Shown here piece after piece: positions 35,601 through 43,173 of a stretch of DNA of 64,000 nt (positions are counted from its first letter, which is position 1; the number at the start of each line of letters is the position of its first letter). The notes under the pieces were generated by a model. It searched no databases. It was not told where the DNA came from and saw nothing but the letters and a program-made list of their open reading frames with translations. The position numbers and the translations under genes are program-made. This DNA is from Chryseobacterium sp. CH25 (lineage in GTDB: Bacteria; Bacteroidota; Bacteroidia; Flavobacteriales; Weeksellaceae). Where the stretch lies: contig NZ_NRQT01000008.1 in NCBI RefSeq assembly GCF_004119455.1, positions 1 through 64,000 of the forward strand, in the 5' to 3' direction.

Positions 35601-38544
35601 CTGCCGTATATTCAAGAATCCCCTTTTTCAGCTGATGAGTTTCTGTTATCGTTTTACCAGACCCATCCTGAACAAAAACATTCACTAATGCATCAGGAAT
35701 GGCAGAATATACATATACTTTAGCTTTTTCACCTCTTGCCGTTTCATTCTTTGGGGCAATTACCGTTAAGAATGTTTTCTGTGCAGGTTTCAGAGAGCTT
35801 TTATCCCAAACACTGAAATACTGAGCTGCTTTTATAGTATCTTTTCCTTCAATATTAAACAGTTCCAGCTGATAATCTCCTGCTTCCAGTTTTCCTAAGT
35901 CCAAATCAGAAGCCTGAGTATCAGAAGATGGCTGCTGTTGTCTTTCTACAATTACTTTTTCTGTTTTCCAGTTTTTGATCTCATCATTTTTATCAAACAA
36001 ATCATGTGGGAACTTGCTGATAAATTCTGTTTTTGAATATTGAGGCAGATTCTGAACTTCAGCTTTGAAATTATCTCTGAAAACTCTATCCGGAACCACC
36101 AGTTTTGACAGTTTCACCTGATAAGCTTTTTTAAGAGCCTGTTCGTTGTAATTCTTAGTTTCTACTTTTAGTTTTGCATTTTCATCACTGAATATATTTT
36201 TGATTTCATCAGCTTTGATGTAGTGAGAAACAGAAGCAACTTTCAGATCTGTATTGGCCGTTTGGGTTTCCCCATTAATATCCGTAACAGATGCATTGAT
36301 CTGGTAGTTATCAATCTGAATTCCTTCCAGTTTTTCATCTTTCTTAAGATCCAAACGGATCACAAATTCTCCTTTTTCATTGGTTTTGGCTTCACCTAAA
36401 ATTGAGTTTTCATTATCGTTTCCTCTTGGGTACCACCAGAAATATCTCCAACGGATGTTTTGTTTTTTAATCTCGTAATTTACCGTCGTATTGCTTAAAG
36501 CTACTCCTGAGAACATCATGGCTTTCCCTTTCAGTTCTATGGTCTGTCCGTATTTATATTCGTCTTTTACCGGATCAAAGGTCACTTCAAACTTTGGTCT
36601 TTTATACTCTTCTACTCTGATATCTTTATATCCCTGACTATCTCCATCTGTATTCAGATAAAAAGTACCATTCAGCTTTCCTTTCGGCAACATAAAACTT
36701 CCATGATAAGAACCAAATTCATTGGTAGTAAAGCTTTGAGAAGAAACTTCCTGATTGTTGGCATCCATCAGCGTAATTTTCTGCTTTAATCCAGAAGTTA
36801 CAGACTCCGTTTCATTATTTAAACGGGTATTTACTACTTTGAAATACACCATCTGCCCAGGTCTGTAGATGGCTCTATCTGTAAAGATCTGTGCTTTGGA
36901 ACGGGCTTCTTTATTAGGGTTATAATCTTCACGCCCATTATTTCCGTATACCTGCATAATCTGGAAATCATTGGTTTTAGGCTGCTGAATCAGATAGGTT
37001 CTGTAGTATTCTTTATTAGCCGTTGTAGGGAATTTAAAAACTCCTTTATCATTGGTTTTTCCTTCAATTTTATTGATTGAATTGTTATTGGTAAATTCAT
37101 AAAAACGAAGGTTTTCATTAGCTATTGGCTTCCCGTTTTCACTGTTAACCAGCTTCAGATCATCTGCAAGTGAATTTCTGGAAGATCTGAACTGATAAAT
37201 AATTTTGTTTCCAGAAACCAGAAAGTAGAAATTCTTTTCAGGATTATTCTCTTTTGTATCCGCTCCAGCCACTGAATATTCTGCAACATATACTCCGGAA
37301 GGAAGCGGTTTAATTTCCAGTGAAGTTTTATGAAGCTGATAATCTTTCGGATCAGAAAGCTGGTAGGTTTCCTTTCTTACCAGACTCTTTTTTACATTAC
37401 TGAAATAGTTATCAGCATAGGAATTCTGTGCATATTTTATGAAGGACAGAAAATCTTCTTTTACTTCATAAATATTGATCGAAAATTCAGAAAGATTCTT
37501 AGATTCAGCAATAAAGTGAATCGGTAGATTATTCTGAGTCTGCTTTTCGTATTTGATGCTCAATACCGGATTGGTGATCTGATTCTCCTTATTTTTTATA
37601 TTTTCAATAAAAGGAGATTTTGGATATTCACTTTTAGCCTGAGCTGCAATAGTAATAGCTTCTTTTGCCTTATTTTTCATCACCAGCTCATCCATAATAG
37701 CTTCCATGATGATTACTTTATAATCTCCCTGCACATCAGATTTAGCTAATTTCTGAAGCTGTTCCAGTTTATCTTTACACTGATTGAAATTACAGTTATC
37801 CTCCAACTTTTCCTTCATGAAATAAAGCTTTGGATTACCATTATTCTGAGCAATCAGTTCATCAAAAATGGCATTAATGGTCTTTCTGTTCTCTGTAAGT
37901 TCATTTTTGGTGAAAATATTATTCTCAGATAAAAAGGCAATCTTTTTAAGAGAATACCAATCATACAGACTTTGGAAATAAGCAATATCTTTTGTCTCTG
38001 AAAACAGGTCTTTATATTTTTCCAATGAAGCTTTCTTCATATCCTGTTTCTGCTGATCCAGTTCCTGATAGCTTTTGGTTAAATAATTTTTGAAATCAAG
38101 CTTGGTCCAGGTCTCAATCTGTGCAAGATCCTGCTTATTAATATTCGTTCGTCCATTGATCTTCCAATAGTTTTGATTGTAATAATCCAGGAAAAAGTTA
38201 TTCAGCAGAACTTTATAGACCAGTTTTTCATCTCCTTTCAGTTTTGCTTCTGCTTCCTGAAGTTTTTTGAAGAATTTTGAAGCCGCATCATTTTGGTCAT
38301 CATCTACAGTTTGATTTACAATACTGAACTCTGCTTTCAGAGACCTGATCAACTGAATGGTATTATTTTCTTTCATAGCTTGGTTTTCTAGGTCTAAAAT
38401 AATGGGTAGATTAGATTTATAAGCTCCTTTCTGACTGTTTTCCGCTATTTTTTTCCACTGGTCATCATAATATTTCTGTGCGATAACCGGTGAAAAGCCC
38501 AATGATAGCAACGAAAGCATAAATATCTTGGAAAATCTTTTCAT
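32641..38544 (-). CDS. Alpha-2-macroglobulin family protein, thioester-less, with a TonB-box-like insert
   Basis: A 1967-aa protein from the ATG at 38542-38544 (signal peptide MKRFSKIFMLSLLSLGFSPV...AQ); the frame runs on to 38661 but over the next gene. An N-terminal helical region (about 25-370) precedes macroglobulin domains including TDRAIYRPGQMVYFKVVNT (MG2), then the bait/MG7-like region, FFYPDLKTDAEGNVNFEFTSPEALTKWKLM, and an alpha-toroid A2M domain (about 1450-1750). The usual CLEQ thioester motif is absent (NDQNSSADVIF stands there). Unusually, residues about 1158-1169 read EEVVVTAYGVKK, the signature that precedes SusC plugs. Predicted periplasmic protease trap. Confidence 0.88.
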   Translation of the reverse strand: MKRFSKIFMLSLLSLGFSPVIAQKYYDDQWKKIAENSQKGAYKSNLPIILDLENQAMKENNTIQLIRSLKAEFSIVNQTVDDDQNDAASKFFKKLQEAEAKLKGDEKLVYKVLLNNFFLDYYNQNYWKINGRTNINKQDLAQIETWTKLDFKNYLTKSYQELDQQKQDMKKASLEKYKDLFSETKDIAYFQSLYDWYSLKKIAFLSENNIFTKNELTENRKTINAIFDELIAQNNGNPKLYFMKEKLEDNCNFNQCKDKLEQLQKLAKSDVQGDYKVIIMEAIMDELVMKNKAKEAITIAAQAKSEYPKSPFIENIKNKENQITNPVLSIKYEKQTQNNLPIHFIAESKNLSEFSINIYEVKEDFLSFIKYAQNSYADNYFSNVKKSLVRKETYQLSDPKDYQLHKTSLEIKPLPSGVYVAEYSVAGADTKENNPEKNFYFLVSGNKIIYQFRSSRNSLADDLKLVNSENGKPIANENLRFYEFTNNNSINKIEGKTNDKGVFKFPTTANKEYYRTYLIQQPKTNDFQIMQVYGNNGREDYNPNKEARSKAQIFTDRAIYRPGQMVYFKVVNTRLNNETESVTSGLKQKITLMDANNQEVSSQSFTTNEFGSYHGSFMLPKGKLNGTFYLNTDGDSQGYKDIRVEEYKRPKFEVTFDPVKDEYKYGQTIELKGKAMMFSGVALSNTTVNYEIKKQNIRWRYFWWYPRGNDNENSILGEAKTNEKGEFVIRLDLKKDEKLEGIQIDNYQINASVTDINGETQTANTDLKVASVSHYIKADEIKNIFSDENAKLKVETKNYNEQALKKAYQVKLSKLVVPDRVFRDNFKAEVQNLPQYSKTEFISKFPHDLFDKNDEIKNWKTEKVIVERQQQPSSDTQASDLDLGKLEAGDYQLELFNIEGKDTIKAAQYFSVWDKSSLKPAQKTFLTVIAPKNETARGEKAKVYVYSAIPDALVNVFVQDGSGKTITETHQLKKGILEYTAEIPKDKSVSELNLQFQLVAFNDVQTETAALKIKDTEKPLKIETVTFRDKLEPNSKEKWTVKVTGNDKEKVNAEVLANMYDMSLDQFAVNTYGWDKLYTPFNIITSYDVREYLLQKSYQKRLKYFNGNYVAVPNFNWFDGSLFYSLGGNGGISPKLRRKGVPGATPAAPIARNSAAIEEVVVTAYGVKKESQVMGAAVAEADAVVNQSESNESLEKVPVRQNLNETAFFYPDLKTDAEGNVNFEFTSPEALTKWKLMFLAHTKDARAATLEKEVVTQKEFSVTPNYPRFLREGDELNLQSKLSNLTNKKMNGSAELQILDAFTNENISSKFGITSGTQNFDLNENGNSALTWKLKVPNNVSSIILKVVAKAGAYSDGEQQAVAVLPNRMLVTDAVPVFVKEGETKTFVLDNLKNNTSTTASNVSNTLELTTNPIWEIMFALPSLKNDQNSSADVIFNKWFADVLASEIFKANPKMKTVFDEYQGKGLLNSNLEKNQELKQLLLDETPWVLESKNEAEQMQKLALLFDVNTMRNSINQNWDDFSKLQNPDGGFSWYAGYPSSFSTSLYILKNLGKINLWLKDNAKEYQSAGQNALVAKLIQYVDNEISKYADTKKDNVWSNWVLDYLDTRNYWEKQYPLKGKGATLKTLVKQKAKTAKITDFTFFGLHRAALLMNDYGVKDVSDKLMTYLKETSTDTKTQGIYWKQNLNDWGWFSSKVVNHAGALEAFNKLKSNDQNFIEDMKIWLVTQKEVNSWGSSRGTAEVIFTILNSGKSWTGAESDKATIVWGGKEIVPQTQATGYVKSTVKTDAIDKNLGTVTVTKPGPGIVQGGLFWQYYEDLDKIKSSENYISVTKELYKKVKTVNGEELQKISPETPLKVGDKVTVRMILNTDRPMEFIHIKDMRAAGFEPLDALSGYQWKNNLGYYQSTKDASTNFYIQYMPKGKYVFEYDVVANASGKFSNGITTMQNYYAPQMNSHTKGTGIQILE

Positions 38545-38558
38545 ATATATTAATTTTG
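38528..38558 (+). promoter_or_regulatory. Promoter of the UbiA-like gene, predicting a leaderless mRNA
   Basis: TTG at 38528-38530 and TAATTTTG at 38551-38558 with 20-bp spacing. The ATG at 38563 is only 4 nt after the -7 box, so transcription would start at or beside the start codon. The promoter overlaps the first codons of the divergent macroglobulin gene. Confidence 0.55.
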
Positions 38559-38562
38559 ATAA

Positions 38563-39317
38563 ATGAACATTATAAAAATACTGAAAAAAACCGTCATAGA
38601 CAGTCAAATTTATGTCTCCATAATGGGAACTCTTTTTGCAGTATTTTTCATGAGAGAGCAAAACACATTCCGTTTCCCTACTATTCTTCTTATTTTTATC
38701 ACGTATTTCAGTGGTTATATTTATACTAAGTATCAGTACACTAAATATTTTTTCAGAATATTGGTTCTGAATGCTATTGCCGGGATTATCTGTTCATTTT
38801 TAATCATTCATAATCACAATGAAATAAGGTTACTGAAATGGTTTATTATTGTTGTCCTGGGATTGCTCTATAACAGCTTTTTCCTGGATGTCTATATCCG
38901 GAAAATCCCTTTATTGAAAGTATTTTATGTTGGGCTGGTCTGGGCACTGGTAAATTGCTGGCTTACGCTTCCTGAATTCAGTATCCCTATTTTTTCATCA
39001 GCTTCTTTTATATTACAGCATTGGTTCTTCCGTTTGATATCCGGGATATGAATAGTGATACAGTAAAGACTTTCCCTATGCTGATTGGTATTCAGAATAC
39101 AAAATATATTGCATATGGTCTGGTTTTCATCAGCAGTCTTATTGGAATTTTCTACCTGAAGCCATTATATGCTGTTGCATTTTTTTTGTCAAGCATCATC
39201 ACTTATATTTTTATTTATTTCTCTGAAAACAAAAGAGATGACTCTTATTTTTCATTTGGAGTGGAAACTTGTTCGGCACTTCCTTTTTTATTTTTACTAA
39301 TAATGGAGTATTTTTGA
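38563..39317 (+). pseudogene. UbiA prenyltransferase-like membrane protein, split by a frameshift
   Basis: Two overlapping frames together encode one ~250-aa polytopic membrane protein. The first (38563-39051, 162 aa) has four hydrophobic helices and ends out of frame (LQHWFFRLISGI). The second continues in another frame at about 39020 with ALVLPFDIRDMNSDTVKTFP and then MLIGIQNTKYIAYGL, the motif typical of UbiA-like proteins of Bacteroidota. Adding one base near 39019-39022 would join FIL to ALVLPFDIRD. It is followed by recF after 3 nt. Only 18 bp separate its start from the divergent macroglobulin start. A real pseudogene or a sequence error; UbiA assignment from the second half. Confidence 0.75.
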
Positions 39318-39320
39318 CGA

Positions 39321-40400
39321 ATGATTATCAAGAAGCTTTCCCTATATAATTTCAAAAACCATTCTGAGAAAAAGTTTGAATTTTCACCGCAGATCAATTG
39401 TTTTGTGGGCAATAATGGTACAGGCAAGACCAATATTCTGGATGCTTTACACTATTTATCAGTTGGAAAAAGCTTTTTGGGGAATACAGATCTGAACAAT
39501 ATCAAAACAGAGGAAGACTTCTTCACCATTGATGCTGAAATTCAGAATGAAGATGGTGAAGACAATATCAGAATCACCCAGCCTAAAGAAGCTAAAAAGG
39601 TGATTAAAAAGAATGATAAAAGCTATGACAGGCTTGCCGATCACATTGGATATCTTCCGAGTGTCATGATTTCGCCTTACGATTCAAACCTTATTTCCGA
39701 TTCCGGAGAAAGCCGAAGAAAATTTCTGGATGCCATGATCTCCCAAACGGATTCTGAATATCTTTTTGATCTGATTCAATATCAGAAAACCATTCAGCAG
39801 AGAAATGCTTTACTGAAGTATTTTGCTAAAAACAGAACCTGGGATAAAGATTCGCTGGAGATTTATGATGATCCGATTACAAGATTCGGAACCAAAATTT
39901 TTAATAAAAGAAAGGTCTTTGTAGAGCAATTAAATCCCATTGTTCAAAACTTTTATCAGATTATTTCGGGTGGAAAGGAAACCGTTTCTGTGATCTATGA
40001 ATCTCACCTGCTGGAAAATACTTTTGAGGAACTTTTAAAGGAAAGCATTGAAAAAGACCGTATGCTGACGTATACTTCCAAGGGAATTCACAAGGATGAT
40101 CTTCTTTTTGAAATGGATCATGTTCTGATCAAGAAAATAGGTTCTCAAGGACAGCAAAAGTCCTTTCTGATCTCTTTAAAGCTAGCCCAGATGAGTTTGG
40201 TTAAAGAACTGACAAAGAAAACACCTATCCTTTTATTGGACGATATTTTTGATAAGCTTGATGATACAAGAGTTTCACAATTAATTGAGTTGGTTAATAA
40301 GGAAAGCTTTGGACAAATTTTTATCACAGATACTCACAGAGAACGTACTGAAAGTGTTGTAAAGAAGATTAATGAAGAAAGTGTAATTTTTGATATTTAG
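39321..40400 (+). CDS. recF: DNA replication and repair protein RecF
   Basis: A 359-aa SMC-like ATPase. Walker A GNNGTGKTNILDALHYLSVG at about 28-47; RecF-specific LPSVMISPYDSNLISDSGESRRKFLDAMISQ; signature SQGQQKSFLISLKLAQM; Walker B PILLLDDIFDKLDD; and the D-loop/switch QIFITDTHRER. RecF loads RecO/RecR and RecA at gaps during recombinational repair. It starts 3 nt after the UbiA-like frame. Downstream, a 634-bp repeat-bounded block separates it from the DUF721 gene. Confidence 0.95.
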   Translation: MIIKKLSLYNFKNHSEKKFEFSPQINCFVGNNGTGKTNILDALHYLSVGKSFLGNTDLNNIKTEEDFFTIDAEIQNEDGEDNIRITQPKEAKKVIKKNDKSYDRLADHIGYLPSVMISPYDSNLISDSGESRRKFLDAMISQTDSEYLFDLIQYQKTIQQRNALLKYFAKNRTWDKDSLEIYDDPITRFGTKIFNKRKVFVEQLNPIVQNFYQIISGGKETVSVIYESHLLENTFEELLKESIEKDRMLTYTSKGIHKDDLLFEMDHVLIKKIGSQGQQKSFLISLKLAQMSLVKELTKKTPILLLDDIFDKLDDTRVSQLIELVNKESFGQIFITDTHRERTESVVKKINEESVIFDI

Positions 40401-41034
40401 CGGGTTTCGAGATACGTGATACGGGTTTCGAAATACGAATTATAATGTGTAAAAATACTTTTAGTTTATTAAATTTAAATTATGTAAAGAGGAATGATAA
40501 ATCCAGAAATAACTTGTAAATAGTTATTTTTTTATTACCTTACCTTTCATAAACACACAAATGATATGAGCTATAGAAATTTAGACATTTACAAAATAGC
40601 TTTTGAGCTGTTTTTAAAAACACATAAAGCATCTTTTCTTCTTCCCAAATACGAGTTATTTGAACTAGGAAGTCAATTGAGAAGATCATCTGACTCCATC
40701 ATTACTAATATTGTTGAGGGATATGGCAGGTCAATCTATAAAAATGACTACATTCGCTTTCTCGTATACTGCCACGCCAGTAATGACGAAACAATTAATC
40801 ATCTCGAAAAGCTCATCATCCTATATCCGGATATTTCTAATGAATTTGAAACCTTAAGAAATGAATACAATATATTAGGTGGAAAAATCAATGTATATAA
40901 AAAATGGGTAAAAGAAAACTGGAATGAAAATAAACAATAGAATATTAAAACAATTTTTGTAAAACTACTCTAAATAGTATATTCCGCCTTATAAACACGA
41001 ATCCCGAACCGCGCATCTCGAACCACGCAACACG
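40401..41034. mobile_element. Inverted-repeat-bounded block carrying the four-helix-bundle gene
   Basis: The left end 40401-40437 (core TTCGAGATACGTGATACGGG) begins right after the recF stop. The right end (40996-41034, core CGAATCCCGAACCGCGCATC) finishes 3 nt before the DUF721 ATG. 40408-40430 matches the reverse complement of 40998-41020 at 18 of 23 positions. The right end matches the palindrome inside the T9SS gene (3623-3645) at 20 of 23. The only ORF inside is 40566-40940. No transposase-like motif is seen, so mobility is inferred. Confidence 0.6.
40566..40940 (+). CDS. Four-helix-bundle protein (S23/IVP family)
   Basis: A 124-aa all-helical protein: SYRNLDIYKIAFELFLKTHK, LFELGSQLRRSSDSIITNIV, EGYGR, RFLVYCHASNDETINHLEKL. 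This is the family first seen in intervening sequences of 23S rRNA genes and related in fold to the Avd protein of diversity-generating retroelements. It forms oligomeric nucleic-acid-binding bundles; no catalytic role is known. A TACCTTTC box (40541-40548) may promote it. Lies in a block bounded by inverted GC-rich repeats between recF and a DUF721 gene. Confidence 0.88.
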   Translation: MSYRNLDIYKIAFELFLKTHKASFLLPKYELFELGSQLRRSSDSIITNIVEGYGRSIYKNDYIRFLVYCHASNDETINHLEKLIILYPDISNEFETLRNEYNILGGKINVYKKWVKENWNENKQ

Positions 41035-41037
41035 ACT

Positions 41038-41331
41038 ATGAAAAAGAAAAAACGCGAATACCAATCCTCTGAACTTGTAAAATCATTTGCAAGAATCTAT
41101 GGTTTTGAAGATAAGCTAGTGGCTTTTGATATTAAAGATTTTCTTGAAGATTATCTGGACCAAAGCCTTTTCAATGAAATCAGAAGTGTAAATATTGAAA
41201 ACAAATGCATCATTATTAAAATAGATTCTCCCTTGCTTAAGAATGATTTTAAAATGCGTAAAACTTTCTATCTGAAAAAGTTTCAGGATAAGTTTGGTGA
41301 TGATAAATTTGATGATTTGCAGATCCTGTAA
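41038..41331 (+). CDS. DUF721 (DciA-like) protein
   Basis: A 97-aa protein with the DUF721 core: SSELVKSFARIYGFEDKLVAFDIKDFLEDYLD, SVNIENKCIIIKIDSPLLKNDFKMRKTFYLKKF. DUF721 domains occur in DciA, which helps the replicative helicase, and in many bacteria the gene lies near recF or dnaA. The recF association fits, but here an apparent insertion (40401-41034) has separated the pair, and its own transcription may now depend on the inserted block. Confidence 0.75.
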   Translation: MKKKKREYQSSELVKSFARIYGFEDKLVAFDIKDFLEDYLDQSLFNEIRSVNIENKCIIIKIDSPLLKNDFKMRKTFYLKKFQDKFGDDKFDDLQIL

Positions 41332-41426
41332 TTTGGATTTATTATTGAACCGAATACAGAATCAAAATATAAAATCAATATTATTTTAATAGTTTTGTAT
41401 CATCCTGTTCACCAAACACATTCCCA

Positions 41427-42008
41427 ATGATTGAAGCCCTACATCTCAATATTTCGCGCCATATTTCAAGTTCCCAAACGGATATTACGGAGTTTTGTAA
41501 TTTATTTACTTCAAAAACCATCAAAAAGAAGGAGTTTTTACTGAGAGAAGGTGAAGTGTGCAGATTTGAAGCCTTCGTTACCAAAGGTCTTTTTAAGGTG
41601 TATCATATTGATGCGAAAGGAACAGAACAGATTCTGTATTTTGGAATGGAAGACTGGTGGCTTACGGATATTGACAGTTTTGCCAGCCAAAGCCCATCAC
41701 AGCTTTTTATAGAAGCTATTGAAGATAGCGAGGCACTTCTAATTTCAAAAAAGGACAAGGATTTTGCGTATGAAAACTTCCCTTTTGTAGAAAAGCTTTT
41801 CCGAATCATGACCCAAAAGACCCACAGTGCTTTGCAACGCAGAATGATTGATAATCTCAGCAAAACTGCCGACCAGCGCTATCTGGATTTCATTGAAAAA
41901 TACCCATCGCTTAATCAAAGACTTACCAATTTACAGGTGGCGGCCTATCTTGGTATCAGTCATGAATTTTTAAGTAAAATCAGAAGAAAAACAACCAAAG
42001 GGAAATAA
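41427..42008 (+). CDS. Crp/Fnr family transcriptional regulator
   Basis: A 193-aa regulator with an N-terminal cyclic-nucleotide-binding-like beta-roll (KTIKKKEFLLREGEVCRFEAFVTKGLFKVYHIDAKGTEQILYF at about 30-72, cited as one region) and a C-terminal winged helix (LTNLQVAAYLGISHEFLSKIRRK). It lacks the four-cysteine pattern of oxygen-sensing FNR. Such regulators in Bacteroidota are usually local. It may control the MBL-fold/SnoaL genes 268 bp downstream, where two identical 16-bp palindromes occur, but this is inference. Confidence 0.85.
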   Translation: MIEALHLNISRHISSSQTDITEFCNLFTSKTIKKKEFLLREGEVCRFEAFVTKGLFKVYHIDAKGTEQILYFGMEDWWLTDIDSFASQSPSQLFIEAIEDSEALLISKKDKDFAYENFPFVEKLFRIMTQKTHSALQRRMIDNLSKTADQRYLDFIEKYPSLNQRLTNLQVAAYLGISHEFLSKIRRKTTKGK

Positions 42009-42140
42009 TAACATCTCAGTTTTTCTTGTTTCAAAGGCATCTTAATAGCAAGAATCAACATTTACATCAGTAGAAACTCTCAACCTCTTTCTCCAGGTTT
42101 CTAATCTATTCCCCTACTCCAAGCTCAAATCCTTTCATTT

Positions 42141-42156
42141 ATTGAACTTGTTCAAT
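42141..42156. promoter_or_regulatory. Candidate operator 1 (16-bp perfect palindrome)
   Basis: ATTGAACTTGTTCAAT, identical to the site at 42210-42225, centre-to-centre 69 bp. Flanking T/A extends the symmetry to 18 bp. Lies upstream of the MBL-fold gene and downstream of the Crp/Fnr gene. Confidence 0.6.
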
Positions 42157-42209
42157 ACTTAAGCCAATAAGTATTGAGAACTTTGCCTGTATAAATCTGA
42201 CAGATATTT

Positions 42210-42225
42210 ATTGAACTTGTTCAAT
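42210..42225. promoter_or_regulatory. Candidate operator 2 (16-bp perfect palindrome)
   Basis: Second exact copy of ATTGAACTTGTTCAAT. It ends 21 nt before a TAATTTTG -7 box (42247-42254) of the MBL-fold gene, so it overlaps the -33 region, a position suited to repression. Confidence 0.65.
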
Positions 42226-42246
42226 GTTCAGCAAAATCAACGTCCA

Positions 42247-42254
42247 TAATTTTG
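42247..42254 (+). promoter_or_regulatory. -7 box of the MBL-fold/SnoaL operon
   Basis: TAATTTTG matches TAnnTTTG, 21 nt before the ATG at 42276. No TTG at standard spacing is seen upstream, because the palindrome occupies that region. Confidence 0.5.
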
Positions 42255-42275
42255 TACTCATAAAATGAACAAAAA

Positions 42276-43163
42276 ATGAAATCATTATTAAAAACAACAG
42301 TATTAACATTCATAACATTATTTAATATGTCACAAGCACAAAATTTTAAAAGAATAGAAGCAGGAAAATTTACATTAGATGTTTATAACGCTTCAGAAAA
42401 CAGTTTCGGGGTAGCTTCTGTTATTATTTCCGGATCAACGGATGCCGTTTTGGTAGATGCACAGTTTACTTTAGCAAATGCAGAAACTGTAGCACAGAAA
42501 ATTAAAGATTCCGGAAAAAATTTAAAGGCCATCTATGTTTCTCACAATGACCCTGATTTTTATTTCGGACTGGAAGTTTTCAAAAGACATTTTCCGGGAG
42601 TAACTGCTTATGCAACACCAAAAGTGGTAGAAGCAATTGCAAGAACAGCACAGAAAAAGCTTGATGTTTGGGGTGGTCAGTTAGGATCAGCAGTAACCAG
42701 CAATGTTGTATTACCACAGGTATTGAAAGGAAACAGCATTGAACTGGAAGGCGAAAAACTGGAAGTGATAGGTTTAGAGGAATTCCCTGCAAGAACATTC
42801 ATGTATATTCCCTCTGCAAAAGCAGTGGTAGGTGGTATCAATGTATTCGGAAACACCTTCAACCTTTGGATGGCCGATGCACAAACCACTGAATCCCGTT
42901 CTCAATGGATTAAAGTATTGGATAAAATAGCATCATTACATCCTTCCATTGTTATTCCAGCTCATGGAAAATCAACTGATGCTTCAGACTTAACTTCTGT
43001 GAAACACACTAAAGAATATATTCAGTTTTACGAAGAGGCTTTGAAAACAAATACAACTTCCGAAGCTTTGGTAAAAGCGATTAAAGCTAAATACCCTAAT
43101 CTGACTTTTGAAACAGCCCTTCAACTTGGAGCAAAAGTGAATACCGGAGAAATGAAGTGGTAA
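42276..43163 (+). CDS. MBL-fold metallo-hydrolase-like exported protein with degenerate metal motif
   Basis: A 295-aa protein with a signal peptide (MKSLLKTTVLTFITLFNMSQ, cleaved near AQ). It has the metallo-beta-lactamase fold: SVIISGSTDAVLVDAQFTLA, AIYVSHNDPDFYFGLEVFKR, GGINVFGNTFNLW, HPSIVIPAHGKS. The canonical HxHxDH is replaced by His90-Asn-Asp92-Pro-Asp94-Phe95, so two metal-binding His are lost, although His in IPAHGK remains. It may bind one metal or be non-catalytic. It precedes a SnoaL-like lipoprotein gene by 10 nt; two palindromic candidate operators lie upstream. Confidence 0.8.
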   Translation: MKSLLKTTVLTFITLFNMSQAQNFKRIEAGKFTLDVYNASENSFGVASVIISGSTDAVLVDAQFTLANAETVAQKIKDSGKNLKAIYVSHNDPDFYFGLEVFKRHFPGVTAYATPKVVEAIARTAQKKLDVWGGQLGSAVTSNVVLPQVLKGNSIELEGEKLEVIGLEEFPARTFMYIPSAKAVVGGINVFGNTFNLWMADAQTTESRSQWIKVLDKIASLHPSIVIPAHGKSTDASDLTSVKHTKEYIQFYEEALKTNTTSEALVKAIKAKYPNLTFETALQLGAKVNTGEMKW

Positions 43164-43173
43164 TCTGAACCGT

